In this document: positions 45,329 through 56,959 of the stretch, one piece after another
How the letters are laid out: each line of letters starts with the position of its first letter
Position numbering within the stretch: position 1 is the first letter of the stretch
NCBI GenBank assembly: GCA_026724425.1
Contig: JAIUCV010000007.1
Coordinates: 24,476,280 to 24,540,279 of the forward strand
DNA from: Erythrophleum ivorense
Taxonomy: Eukaryota > Streptophyta > Magnoliopsida > Fabales > Fabaceae
DNA length: 64,000 nucleotides
Direction: 5' to 3'
Position numbers and translations under genes: made by a program
The notes under the pieces: generated by a model
Databases searched by the model: none
What the model saw: the letters and a program-made list of their open reading frames with translations, nothing else
Told to the model about the DNA's origin: nothing

Positions 45329-48300
45329 TTCAAAAGAAAGGTAATTCAATCTCATATTTTTGTTATGAATCTAATATGGTAGACGCTAGTAGTAACACAT
45401 GGTGGATTGATTCTGGCTCAACAATTCACATTTCTAATACCTTGCAGGGCTTTCTAAACCAAAGGAAACCGGTGGGCAGTGAGCAATACATCTATTCAGG
45501 AAATAAGATGGGCTCAACTGTTGAAGCTATAGGAACATGCAGATTAGTTCTTAATTCTGGTTTTATTTTGAATTTGGAAAAGACATTTTATGTACCAAGT
45601 TTCTCTAGAAACTTGATTTCAGTTTCCAAACTTGTACCATTGGGATATTGTTTTGAATTTTCAAGTAATGAATTTAAATTATTTTATAAATCTAATTTTA
45701 TTGGCAATGGTACACTTTGCGATGATCTATTCCAAATTCAATTACAAAATAGTAACCTTTATGACTCAATGCATGTTTCTAGTAGCATAGGTATTAAGAG
45801 AAATGTTACTAATGAAGATTCCTCTATGTTATGGCACCGTAGGCTTGGTCATATCTCAATAGAGAGAGTAAAAAGATTAGTAAAAGATGGAGTACTCAAT
45901 ACTCTTGACTTTACTGATTTTAACACTTGTGTAGACTGCATTAAGGGAAAGCAGACTAACAGGACTAAGAAAAGTGCTAAGAGGAGTTCTAGCATATTAG
46001 AAATCATACATACGGACATTTGTAGTCCAAATTTAGACTTAAGTAATCAGAAATACTTTATCACCTTTATTGATGATTACTCACGATACATGTATCTCTA
46101 TCTGCTTAATAATAAAAATGAGGCACTAGATGCCTTTAAGATATTTAAGGCAGAAGTAGAGAAATAATGTGGTAAACAAATTAAGATAGTGAGATCTGAT
46201 AGAGGTGGTGAGTATTATGGTAGATACACTGAAGATGGACAAGCGCTAGGTCCATTTGTTAGGTTTCTTCAAGAGCATGGGATTGTTGCCCAATACACTA
46301 TGCCTGGGTCACCTGACCAGAATGGTGTAGCTGAAAGAAGAAATCGAACATTGTTGGACATGGTGAGGAGTATGTTGGTTAGCTCCAAACTTCCTAAATC
46401 CTTGTGGACTGAAGCTCTTAAAACTGCTGTATATATTCTTAACCGAGTTCCAACTAAGGCTGTTGTAAAGACGCCATTTGAGTTATTCAAAGGTTGGAAA
46501 CCGAGTTTAAGACATATGCGCGTTTGGGGATGCCCATCTGAGGTTAGGGTTTACAATCCACAAGAAAAGAAGTTAGACCCTAGGACCATTAGTAGCTACT
46601 TTATTGGGTATGCTGAAAAGTCTAAAGGTTATAGATTTTATTGTCCATCTCACAGTATTAGGATTGTGGAATCAAGGAATGCAAAATTTCTTGAGAATGA
46701 CTTGATCAGTGGGAGTGATCAAATTCAAAACTTAGGTTCTGAAAATGATCAGTCTAATATTCAAACTCCTACATTAAGTGATAGAATGATTGTAATTCAT
46801 GCCTCTCAAGTCCAAACGGGTATTGAACAACCAATCATTCAGGATCCACAACCTGTTGACATTGACCAAGTTGATCCAATTAATGAACAGCTTTTAAGGA
46901 CTGTTGAACAAACAGTTGAACAACATACTCCCCAAGAGAATGTTGAGTCAACATTAAGAAGATCAACTAGGATGAGGAAGTCAGCAATTCCTAATGATTA
47001 TGTTGTGTATCTACAAGAATCTGATTACAATATAGGAGCTGAGAATGACCCTGAAACGTTTTCACAAGCCATCAGTTGTAGAGAATCAAAGCTGTGGCAC
47101 AATGCCATGAAGGAAGAGATGGATTCTATGGTGTCTAATGGAGTCTGGGATCTTATCGAGTTGCCTAATGGCTCTAAGGCCATTGGATGCAAATGGGTCT
47201 ATAAAACAAAAAGAGACTCATTAGGCAATATCGAAAGATACAAAGCAAGACTCGTGGCCAAGGGATTTACTCAAAGGGAAGGAATCGATTACACAGAGAC
47301 CTTTTCTCCTGTATCTAAGAAAGATTCCCTTCGTATAATAATGGCATTAGTTGCTCATTTTGACTTTGAACTACATCAGATGGATGTGAAGACAGCATTC
47401 CTCAATAGGGAACTAGATGAGGAGGTATATATGAAACAACCTGAAGGATTCCCCTCTAGTGCCAATGAACATTTGGTGTGCAAGTTAAAGAAATCCATAT
47501 ATGGATTGAAACAGGCCTCCCGCCAGTGGTACTTAAAATTTCATGATGTTATCTCCTCATATGGATTTGTGGAAAACGTCATGGATCAATGTATATACCA
47601 GAAGGTTAGTGGGAGTAAAATCTATTTCCTTGTATTGTATGTGGATGACATATTACTTGCAACCAATGATAAGGGGTTGTTATATGAGGTGAAACAATTT
47701 CTCTCTAAAAATTTTGATATGAAGGATATGGGTGAGGCATCTTATGTCATTGGCATAAAGATCCATCGAGATAGAACTCAATGTATTTTGGGTCTGTCAC
47801 AAGAAACCTATATCAATAAAGTTTTGGAGAGATTTCGGATGAAAGATTATTCACCAAGTGTAGCACCTATTGTGAAGGGTGACAAGTTCAATTTGAACCA
47901 GTGCCCGAAGAATGATTTAGAAAAGGAACAAATGCATAACATTCCATATGCTTCTGCTATTGGAAGCCTTATGTATGCTCAGGTTTGTACAAGACCTGAC
48001 ATAGCATTTGCAGTTAGAATGTTAGGCAGATATCAGAGTAATCCAGGTATAGATCATTGGAGAGCTGCAAAGAAAGTAATGAGGTATCTTAAGGGTACCA
48101 AGAACTACATGCTGATGTATAAACGGACTGAAAACCTTGAAATAGTTGGCTACTCAGATTCAGATTTCGCTGGATGCGTTGATTCACGGAAATCAACATC
48201 AGGCTATATTTTCATGTTAGCCGGCGGAGCCATATCTTGGAGAAGCGCAAAGCAGACTTTGACTGCTACTTCTACTATGGAGGCAGAGTTCGTTTCTTGT

Positions 48301-48624
48301 TTTGAGGCAACTTCACATGGTGTTTGGCTTAAGGGCTTTATATCTGGGCTTAGAATTGTCGACACTATCTCTAGGCCATTAAAGATATATTGTGACAACT
48401 CAGCTGCTGTTTTTCTGGCTAAGAACAACAAAAGTGGAAGTCGAAGCAAACATATCGACATTAAGTATTTAGCCATTCATGAACGTGTCAAGGAAAATAA
48501 AGTTGTCATTGAACACATTAGCACTGAGTTGATGATTGCTGATCCTTTAACAAAAGGCATGCCACCAGTAATGTTTAAGGATCATGTATCTAGAATGAGA
48601 CTTAGTTCCACTTTGTGTTATTGA
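45329..48624 (+). pseudogene. copia-B pol (PR-IN-RT-RH)
   Basis: Protease WWIDSGSTIHIS is at about 45403. Integrase zinc region HRRLGH...CVDCIKGKQ is at 45836-45955; core HTDIC, RSDRGGEY (46190) and GVAERRNRTLLD (46325). The single internal stop is TAA at 46165-46167 in place of a Gln codon. RT has AFLNRELDEEVYMKQPEGF (47398) and YVDDILLATND (47638). RNase H has SDSDFAGC (48160), STMEAEF (48274) and CDNSAAV (48390). It ends at TGA 48622. All domains are full length. Only the frameshift at about 45329 and the one stop break it, so it is the youngest autonomous-type coding sequence in the window. Confidence 0.9.
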
Positions 48625-48914
48625 TGTATATACTATATATATATCATTTATAATAAAGCCTTTATTTCATTTCAAGTTGTTTTCTCATTTATGCGTATAC
48701 ATTAAAGTTTGAGAATAACAACATTAAGAGGACCCAGAATAAGCATATGGCTTATTCATAAAGTTAATATATAGTAGGTAAAGAAACAAAATGCATTGTG
48801 ATACATAGAAGGTATTACTCACTTATAGAGGAACTACCGCTATGATTCATGCATTTATGTTTCAGCTAAATATTTGAACCTTAAGAAGCCATTATGAATA
48901 AAGATTTTCGAACC

Positions 48915-48925
48915 AAGTGGGAGAA
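48915..48925 (+). other. copia-B polypurine tract
   Basis: AAGTGGGAGAA precedes TGTGGGACG, the typical copia arrangement. Confidence 0.8.
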
Positions 48926-49148
48926 TGTGGGACGTTGCATGAGTTCATGGCAGAAGCAGAACCCATGTTCAGATGGCAAACATCTCCATATGCGATAGTT
49001 CATGGCAGAAACCCACGTTGCACATCTGAACGTGGCTTGCAAACGTCTCCATTGTGGTCCGAAAATTATGGTCTTCGTGAGATAATTTCCCACGTCCAGA
49101 TCGTGTCAGTTTCTTCGGCAAAATGATGGAATTGCCGTTGGAAACTTT

Positions 49149-49162
49149 GCCTATAAATACAG
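49149..49162 (+). promoter_or_regulatory. LTR TATA box
   Basis: CCTATAAATACAGG lies about 130 bases upstream of the ATG at 49291, in LTR context. Confidence 0.65.
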
Positions 49163-49407
49163 GGGTCCCCAAGCTCGGTCAACATAATCATCTGAACATA
49201 ACACCATCATAGAGTGTTAACCAGAGTTTGGAAGCATTCCCTGCAACTTTCAAACGATAGAATTCCATCAGAAAACAGAGAATTCAAGCAATGGCGGGAG
49301 GTAACATTTCGATCCATTTCTCTTGCATTGGATGTTATAAATATGTTTTTATATATCCATGAAGTCTAAGTGAGGCATGATTAACTTGGATGAACATCTT
49401 CTACATA

Positions 49408-49437
49408 TTGCTTTGCACAATAGAGTGTGCAAAGCAA
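49408..49437. repeat. Perfect 12-bp inverted repeat
   Basis: TTGCTTTGCACA, a 6-nt loop ATAGAG, then TGTGCAAAGCAA, at the probable end of the copia-B LTR. Confidence 0.9.
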
Positions 49438-49440
49438 CAC

Positions 49441-50407
49441 AGGTCTCAGTTGTTAGATTTTTTTTAATTTTAATTTTTTTATTTACAAAAAGTAAAAAAA
49501 TTGGATAAAGATAATTTTTTTAATTTCAATTTTAATGGTTTTTCAACTTCTAACATAGTCATCAAGTTATAGTTTTATTGTTATGATTTAAAGTTTTTTA
49601 TTTATCTCTCCAATGGAAATTATAAAATTGTCTTCATTCTACTTTTATTTTTTAGAATAAAAAATCATTAAAGAAAGTTGAGACTGAAAATCCAACATTT
49701 GAGATCTATGTAACATAGTGGGATCTTCATCCGATTAACTGTGCTCTCCAACTAGATGGGTAAGATTTTAATATTTTATATTGGAAAGGAATGTGTTTTA
49801 CCTTCTGTAAAATATATGATATTTTTTAAAAAATAAATGCATATGCCATTTTTATAATGGAAAAAAAAATCGTGCAGTGGATGAGATGAAAAAAGAAATT
49901 AAAAAAAAAAGACATACTAGGTTAAGCCAGCTATGTTGGCCAATTTGGCTCAATTTAATTTGATTCTATTAATTTTAAAAATCATATTTTATAAATTTAT
50001 AAAATACATTATATGTACTAAACAAGTAATGTGTTTATAATATATTATAGTAATTCATACTATTAGGTTTAATATAATGTAGCAAATGAGCTTTAAAGAA
50101 AACTAAATCATCTTCACATTTCTTATTAAGAAAAAGGTATAATTTGGATTTTGTGTGAACATAAACCAGCCATCAAGTGCCAAAAGTTTTCATGAAGTGA
50201 ATTAAGAAATGGTGATAATCAATATGAAAAATCCAGTAACATATATTGGGAAGCCATAAAAACATGAAATATCAAGGGAAATGAGGAAGAATTTAAAATC
50301 ACATCCTAGGTTACAACCAATTGAATTAATTGTCTTGTCACTTCCAAAAAAAATTAAGAGTGAGATTGTTCTAATTTATTAACCTAACACCATTGTTGAA
50401 GTAAGGC
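49441..50407. other. AT-rich spacer
   Basis: No gene or recognised repeat. Several oligo-A and oligo-T runs. Confidence 0.5.
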
Positions 50408-50439
50408 CACTACAAAAAAAAAATGTCTCATTTGTCGTT

Positions 50440-50900
50440 GTTATAAGTCTTATAGTTGCCGTAAATACTTTTAGCGGTAACATTTGGTCATTGCTAACAC
50501 CTTTATAACAAAAGATTTTTAGAAGCAACAAAAAAGTTGCCATTAAAATTTAGTTATAAGGAAAGTCACCACTAAAACACTTTTGGCAAAAACTACTATT
50601 ACCACTAAAACCCCAATAATTTTGTTTTTGTAGAATGTCACCAATGAAAAGGTACTTTTTGCAATGACATTTGTTATTGTTAAAAGATTTTTAATGGCAA
50701 TATTCTTAGTTGCCACTAAAAATTCCTTAAGCAATGACACAAAAATATCTTTTAGTGGCGACTAAGGGGATAGCCACTAGATGTCTCTATTTTGTGGCGA
50801 CCTTTAGCGTCACTAAAAGGTCCTTTGTTGCAATGATAATTTGTCATCTTTAAAATTGACTTTATGGTAAAAAAAATTATTGTTAAAAGTTTTTTAATTA
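50440..50900. repeat. CACTA left subterminal repeat array
   Basis: Many direct and inverted copies of GCCACTAAAA/TTTTAGTGGC-like words, degenerate and 20-40 bp apart. Confidence 0.8.
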
Positions 50901-52359
50901 CTTCTTATTATAACTATAAAAGACACTGATGCTTAAACAAAATTTAATATATTAACTATGAGTCTACATACATAAACCTAAAACCTATTACATATAGTTT
51001 TTGGCCCTTTATAAAATTAATAGGTTTCATTGTTACTCTTTTCCGTGCATTGTTCCTAAGCAGGTGAATGTTCCATCATCCTATCAAATTCTTCTTCGTA
51101 CAACTCTACCTACTTAGGAAAATCTAGAAGTGTATGGGCTTTAACTATTTTATTCTTCATTGTTGGCAAACGAAAGATTCTAACTCCTTTGAGTATGTTC
51201 CAACCACTATATTTAACTTAAGTAATGATCTACATGCATGAAAATCTATTTTTGTTCAATGCGGTTTGATCTCTCTATAACTTTCAATCTCTTGGCCATT
51301 TTAAATGAAGAAGGAGAAGGAGAAGGAGAAGAAACATATTAGGTAAATGAGCAGAACTTTGCCAAATTATACACTATATATTAGGCCAACAAAGAAGAGA
51401 AACTCACAACCAAAGATAATAAGCAATATACCATCAAAAACAAAAATCAAACAACTAAAAGCTTAAATAATTAAGCTTAGTACATCCTATTAGTAAAAAA
51501 ATTTGAGGAAAAGAAATTGAGTAGCATTTATAAAAAGTAGTTAAAGTTTTTATGAATCATCCAAATCAAGAAGAGACAAAGCAAAAATCCTTAAAGAAAA
51601 AATTCACTTAGCCAATATTTCAAAACCCTAAAACCAAAATTAAACATTCCATAATCATAAAATTAATGAACAAAAACTAGAAAGCAAACAACCTATAATC
51701 TTAAATCACTAAATCCAATTTTTTTTTTGTAACTAGATATAACTTCAATTAACTAGAAAACAAAGAAATAGTATAGACAAAACTAGCCAACTTGCCAAAA
51801 CCAGCAAAATAAATAAGAATGACAAAACCAAACAAACTAGCAAAATTAACCAACCAACTCTGCTAGCATTAGCCTTAAAGTTGAAATTTTAGAGGAGATT
51901 AATGTGATGACTAAATCCATATATAAACAACCCATAAATCAACATTTTAGAACTCTAAAACTAAAATCACTAAATCAAATTGTAGATCTTAAGAGCAAAA
52001 CCTAAAACCAAAATCAAACCTCATCCTCAATGTTTTTTGCTATATTGAGCTCAAATTGTTTTGTCTTCTTCTTCCATAGTATCTCACTCTCTTGCTCTTT
52101 GTCATCCCTCATTCCTTCCAACTCAAACTCTTCATCTTTGCCTAACCTGCCATTTGGTGCTCAGTCTCCAACATCAGCAAACACCTCACTCTCTCCGTTG
52201 TCGACAAATGTCTCGCTCTCTCCATCGTGGCTCTTGCTTTCACTTTCTCCTTCTTTGATCTATTAAGTTAGTCAAAATGAAGTAGGTTAGGGGGATAAAC
52301 TTACAAGGAATGAAACACAAAGTTACTAATTAAAAGGGGAAAAAAAAGAAAGTAAAAGC

Positions 52360-52870
52360 ATTTAGCGACAACCATTAGTTGTCGCTAAAAACACTTTTAG
52401 TGGTGACGTGTTGTTGCTGCTAAAACTTTTAGCTCTAAAACTTTTTGGGTTGTGTAGAAACAATTTTAAAAAGAATTAGATGCAACTTATTGTCACTACA
52501 AAAAGTTGTTCTTTTAGTGGTAACATCTAGTTGTTACTACTATAAAGTTTTTTAGGTGAATTTGTGCCACCACAAAAAGTCATAATTAGTGATAAAAAAT
52601 AATGTCATTATTAAAACCTTTGTTAACTAGCTAGAAATAATTACTACTAAAATTATGACAAAAAAAAACATAGCAAAAGAGTTAGTGGCAACGCATTATC
52701 ATTGTTAAATACCTTTAGCAACAACTTTTAAGGTGATAACAATATTTTTGTTGCCATAAAAGACCTTTACCAATGACTCCTTTTGCGTTGCCACTATATG
52801 TTTTAACAAAAAAATAAATACCTTTTTAGCAACACATTTTAACGGCAACATTGTGTCACTAAAATTAGTT
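52360..52870. repeat. CACTA right subterminal repeat array
   Basis: The same core as the left array (AGCGACAACC, TTAGTTGTCGCTAAAA, GTGGCAACGC and so on). An internal CACTACAAAAAG near 52494 may be a second, older end. Confidence 0.8.
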
Positions 52871-52892
52871 GCTAAAAATGACTTTTTTCTTT

Positions 52893-53036
52893 TAATAGTG
52901 AATGGAGATCTTTTGCATTAAATTTATGGTGCATGTAAGAAAGAGATAAATAAGGAAAGGTGAGTCCCACCTCTCCATCTCTTTCTCTTTCCTAAATACA
53001 CTTTAAATTTAATGTAGAGGATCTCCATTCATTAAA
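52893..53036. mobile_element. MITE of about 140 bp
   Basis: The inverted arms read (T)TAATAGTGAATGGAGATC and, from the right, TTAATGAATGGAGATCC, continuing CATTAAATTTA in both, about 40 bp per arm. The centre is GAGTCCCACCTCTCC. The left arm overlaps or abuts the CACTA right end. TSD may be TAA-like, but is not certain. Confidence 0.65.
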
Positions 53037-53039
53037 ATA

Positions 53040-55975
53040 ACTTCTTGTTGAACCAAACACAAATCATCTCCCTATGATGACGACATTGTTGATTCCAAAA
53101 TGGTAGTCAAGCCATAATTTGCCAACCCTTAACTATCGGCATTTGTTCTAATGTTGGACGAGTACAAGACTGATGCTATAATCCTACCTAACTTAGTTAC
53201 ATAAACACAAGACAATATTGCGCCATCAATTTTTACACTAACTTGATTGCATTATGAGGGCCAACATGTAATTCTTCAAATATGATCCTGCTCTAATAAT
53301 ACCATGTGACATATAATAGAAGTAAAATTAGCACTGTATAATCTTCAACTTGCTGCACGACTTGTATTGTTTAAGAAAACCATGAAGCCACTACTGAATA
53401 TTTGTCAAGCAAATTTGATCAACTTTCAAAGATAATAGAAATCCAAAACAAATCACCTTTGTAAATTGACATTGCAGAAACAAATAATTAATTGCTTCAT
53501 TATTCATACCACAAAAAAGATAGACATTATCAAGCGGCAAATCATGGGCTTGTAAAATAAACATAGTATAAAGATATTAAACAATAGCTTTCGCCCAAAT
53601 AAAAGTATTCAATAAGGAAGCTAACCCCCCCTCGGGCAGGGAAAAAAGAAGAAAATTGGTCCTAAACTTAGAAACATGTAGGAATTGAAGTAACTATATT
53701 TTTCAATAGAATTCAGTAGTTGTCCACCATTATATATCTTCCACCCAAATAAAAGTATTCGATAAGGAAGCCAAACCCTCTAGAATTGATCCTAAGCCTA
53801 GAAACATATGGGAATTGAAGTAACTATATTTGTTAGCAAAAGTCAATAGTTGTTTGCCACTACATATCTTCTCATGCTATTACTTATCCAAATAAGCCAA
53901 TTTTCTTGACTAGTAATTAGAAAAGATAATAGGGCTATTTTTTGAGCTATGGTTGGAGAATAAAATAAACTAAGTAGTTAGGAGTTTCATACTCCTTGAT
54001 CATGCAAAATAAGGTCTTCTACTATCCTCTTGGCTATGTAGGCCACCAAAGGTGGTGTTGAAGTGAAATATGTTACCTATCTCCAACTTGCCATGCCAAA
54101 TTCTCACTAACATTACTAGCCTTCTAGATTCCTCACCATATCCAAGTCATACTAAAGTGTTTATTGAGTTATCCAAAAAATTGAACCTAATAGTTTTTAT
54201 GTTAAAGAATCCACACGAATAAAGAATATGGTTCATGATTAATTAAGTGCCATGCATGTTTAGACAATAGGATCTGATTAAGAAGGTGTGTCTACTTAAG
54301 ACCTACCATTCCCAAACTTGTCATATTACAAAGAGCCAACCATTTAAGTAAACAAAGTTTTAGGTCTACCGAAATTATAATCCTAGAAAAAATTTGCAAC
54401 CTTCATAGCATTCTTGATAACATTTCTTAAGAAGCTCACAAAACAACAAAGCATAATTCAGGGTAGAAGTCAATATAGATGAATTAGCATCAAATGATTA
54501 ACTTGAGATAGCAATATAGATTTCCATGTATAAAACTTTTGATTCGCTTTTTCCACTAATTCCTTATGTAATTGTGTTCTATTTTGACCCATAACAACCA
54601 TACCACCAAGGTATTTACCTAATTAAGATTTATATTTAACATAAGAAATAATTGATTTATTAGATTTAATGCACTAACTACAATGCTAATTATAATGTTG
54701 CAAAATTCCATAGACTACATTACATACTTGGGAGGATGCCTCAAAAAATAACAAAGTATCATCTGCATATATAATATATGTAATAGGCTAAGTTTCAACT
54801 AACTCTTAGGCCCATCCATTTACATGATATAATGTTAGCACATAAAATAAATAAGTATGGAGATAGTAGATCGCCTTGACAAAGCCTTTGTTTTGGGACA
54901 AAAGCTTTTAAGTATGTGCCCATTAACTAAAACTTGATAGCTTGCTATAGTTACACATTACATTGTCATTTGAATCCAATGACTAAGAAATCTCATTTTC
55001 ATTAAAATAGCATGTAGAAAACTCTGTGAAACCTTATCATATGCTTTGGTTATATTAAGTTTATAAGCTCACCATCCTTGTTATAGTCATTTTGAATAAT
55101 AAGGTTTATGCATTAGTTTAGAAGCTAAAATAATATTATCATAAATAAATTGCCTTTGAAGGAAAGCATTTTAATTGGGACAATCACATTTGGTAAAAAT
55201 GCATTTCAACCTATTACATAGCATTTTAACAATAATCTAATAAACTATGTTGTGGAGACTAGTGGGTTAATAATCCTTCAAAGTCTAAAGAGACTCATAG
55301 TTCAAAATAAGGGAAATAGATGTATGGTTTAGAGAACTAAATAGATAGCCGTGTGTGAAAAATTAAAAAAAGAGGAAAATTGAACCCATATTTACTACAT
55401 CTCCCTTGAGGAATTCCCAAAACTTATGATCAAATTCCACATAAGATCCATAAGGTCTAGGAGCAATATCAACTTCTATTTGAAATAAAATCCTTTCAAT
55501 CTCATGGATGTTTAGAGGTTCCTAAAGTATACTAAGATGTTGGCAAGACAACATTAAGATGTCATATCTATTCAAATCCTTTATAATATTTGAAATCGTT
55601 AAGTTCCTTCCTAGAGAAGATATTTCCCTAAAATAATTTTTTGTTAGCTACTTAATATTCACTAAATCCTCCTCACCAATTTTAATGTGAGAAATAAAAT
55701 TATTCACTCTCCTTTTATTTACCAGAGCATGAAAATGCTTAATATTCTAGTCCATTTGAGCTAATGGTAATCATTTGGCCTTCTAAGCCCATAATATTTC
55801 CTTATAAGTATACTAAAATTCAAGATCATGACAAAAAGATTTATCCTATAGTCCCAAATCTTTTTTCTGTAATCTAATTTGAACCTACTTTAATTACTCC
55901 TCAAGTTTATTAATCCTGGTCTTTGATATTATCTAATGCTTTTAAAATTAAACCAATTACTGAATCAGTAGAAAT
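53040..55975 (-). mobile_element. LINE-3: 5'-truncated L1-type LINE ORF2
   Basis: Minus strand, from the right: pre-RT (NKRRVNNFIS near 55700), RT block NIVY-stop-IIVKML and the NAFLQRQFIYDNIILA block (55090-55250), QGDLLSPYLF (54848-54878), the catalytic YADDTLL (54749-54769), a zf-RVT domain LPLDNVYLFCGMNNEAINYL (53470-53540), and an RNase H start VKIDGAI near 53230. ORF1 and the endonuclease are missing. Stops throughout. A poly(A) tail is not seen, as the MITE lies directly 3'. Confidence 0.8.
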
Positions 55976-56870
55976 ATTATTTATAATTCATTAGTTATAT
56001 TGTGGTTAAATTATGGTAATATATATATATATATAAATTTTATATGTTAAATATAAATAATAACAAGTAAATAATCATAAATTTTAAACTCTTTGTGACT
56101 AATTACATATAAAAATATGACATAATGTTTAAATCCAAATAAATCAATATTTATTACAATATTCATAACTACAAAAAGAAAATAAACCATTGAATATTAT
56201 TTTTATAAAAAATTAAAAATACAATAGAAGTATTTAATAATTATATTCAATACTTTCATAAAACTTCTTCATCCAACAGTCAAATCAATTCAAAATCCAA
56301 ATTAAGAAATAACTTTTGGCATTTCCAATGGCATTATTTCTTTCATTTACAAGCTGTATTATTAAGCAATTTTTTTAATATCTTTTCTTTTTTTACTAAA
56401 TGGCATTATTTCTTCCACATACGAGCTGTATTATTAAGCAACTATTTTTTTTTTTATCTTTTTCTTTAGTTTATCAAACTACCTCTTTGTCTTCTTCACT
56501 CCAACACTTCCAATATTTTTTTTCTCTCTTTACCCTTCAGTCAAGGTGCGTTGAAACCGTGGCTAACAGGCAACAATGGAACATCTCTTCATCTTCTTTC
56601 ATGCTTTTTCAACCTCTCAACCAATTAGTTCAAAAGATGTAAGGTAATATTTTACCAGAGATTGTAATTGAGAACTCTCTTTATATGATCTTCTCAATTT
56701 TAACATCTTCTATTTCTTACCATCTTTTCACCATTCAAAGGTGATAGTGAGGCTGCAAACCTGAAAAGGAAAAAAAAAAAAAGAGTAATAGGATTCAAAG
56801 TATTTAAACCTACAAAAATCCCAAAAAAATAAAAAAGAACTGTTCAACCCGTCTGATTGATCAATTTTTG
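55976..56870. other. Spacer with a 72-bp tandem duplication
   Basis: 56329-56400 and 56401-56470 are direct copies (TGGCATTATTTCTT..., GCTGTATTATTAAGCAA). The rest is AT-rich and non-coding as far as I can see. Confidence 0.55.
56329..56470. repeat. Tandem duplication, period 72
   Basis: Two copies starting TGGCATTATTTCTT and sharing GAGCTGTATTATTAAGCAA-type sequence. The differences are small. Confidence 0.8.
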
Positions 56871-56959
56871 ACCTATTTTATCTGAACAATTTTGAGAGTC
56901 AACAGAACCAAAGCAATGGCCGATTTATTGGTTTTCTAGTCGGATTAGGCGGGTCAATC

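Larger units (their letters stand above)
43568..49440 (+). mobile_element. copia-B: Ty1/copia element, 5' LTR not found
   Basis: It has a leader about 43568-44561, gag-pol 44562-48624, polypurine tract 48915-48925 and a 3' LTR from 48926 (TGTGGGACG...), probably to 49440 (...CAACACA). The equivalent LTR is not visible upstream of the leader, where a (TA)n tract and a SINE lie, so the 5' end is probably truncated. Coding sequence has only two disabling lesions. Confidence 0.85.
48926..49440 (+). repeat. copia-B 3' LTR, probable extent
   Basis: It begins TGTGGGACGTTGC. The TATA box CCTATAAATACAGG lies at about 49149-49162. ATGGCGGGAG at 49291-49300 is followed by GTAACA. The right end is inferred as CACA at 49440, mirroring TGTG. 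A 12-bp perfect hairpin (49408-49437) sits at that end. With no second LTR to compare, the end point is uncertain. Confidence 0.6.
50408..52900. mobile_element. Non-autonomous CACTA (En/Spm-like) element
   Basis: The left end CACTACAAAAAAAAAATGTC matches the inverted right end CACTATTAAAAGAAAAAAGTC. The subterminal zones (50440-50900 and 52360-52870) are packed with both orientations of a TTAGTGGCAAC/GTTGCCACTAAAA core, the TNPA-type array typical of CACTA elements. The middle (50900-52360) has no recognisable transposase (TNPD). A 3-bp TSD is not evident (GGC versus AAT), so one end may have been altered. Confidence 0.8.

Noticed and set aside
49408..49450. Hairpin considered as a Helitron 3' end
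   Set aside because: No CTRR terminus follows at the usual distance and no TC start was found.
52030..52266. Ser/Leu-rich open frames
   Set aside because: They lie in the CACTA interior, are composition-driven and lack any transposase motif.
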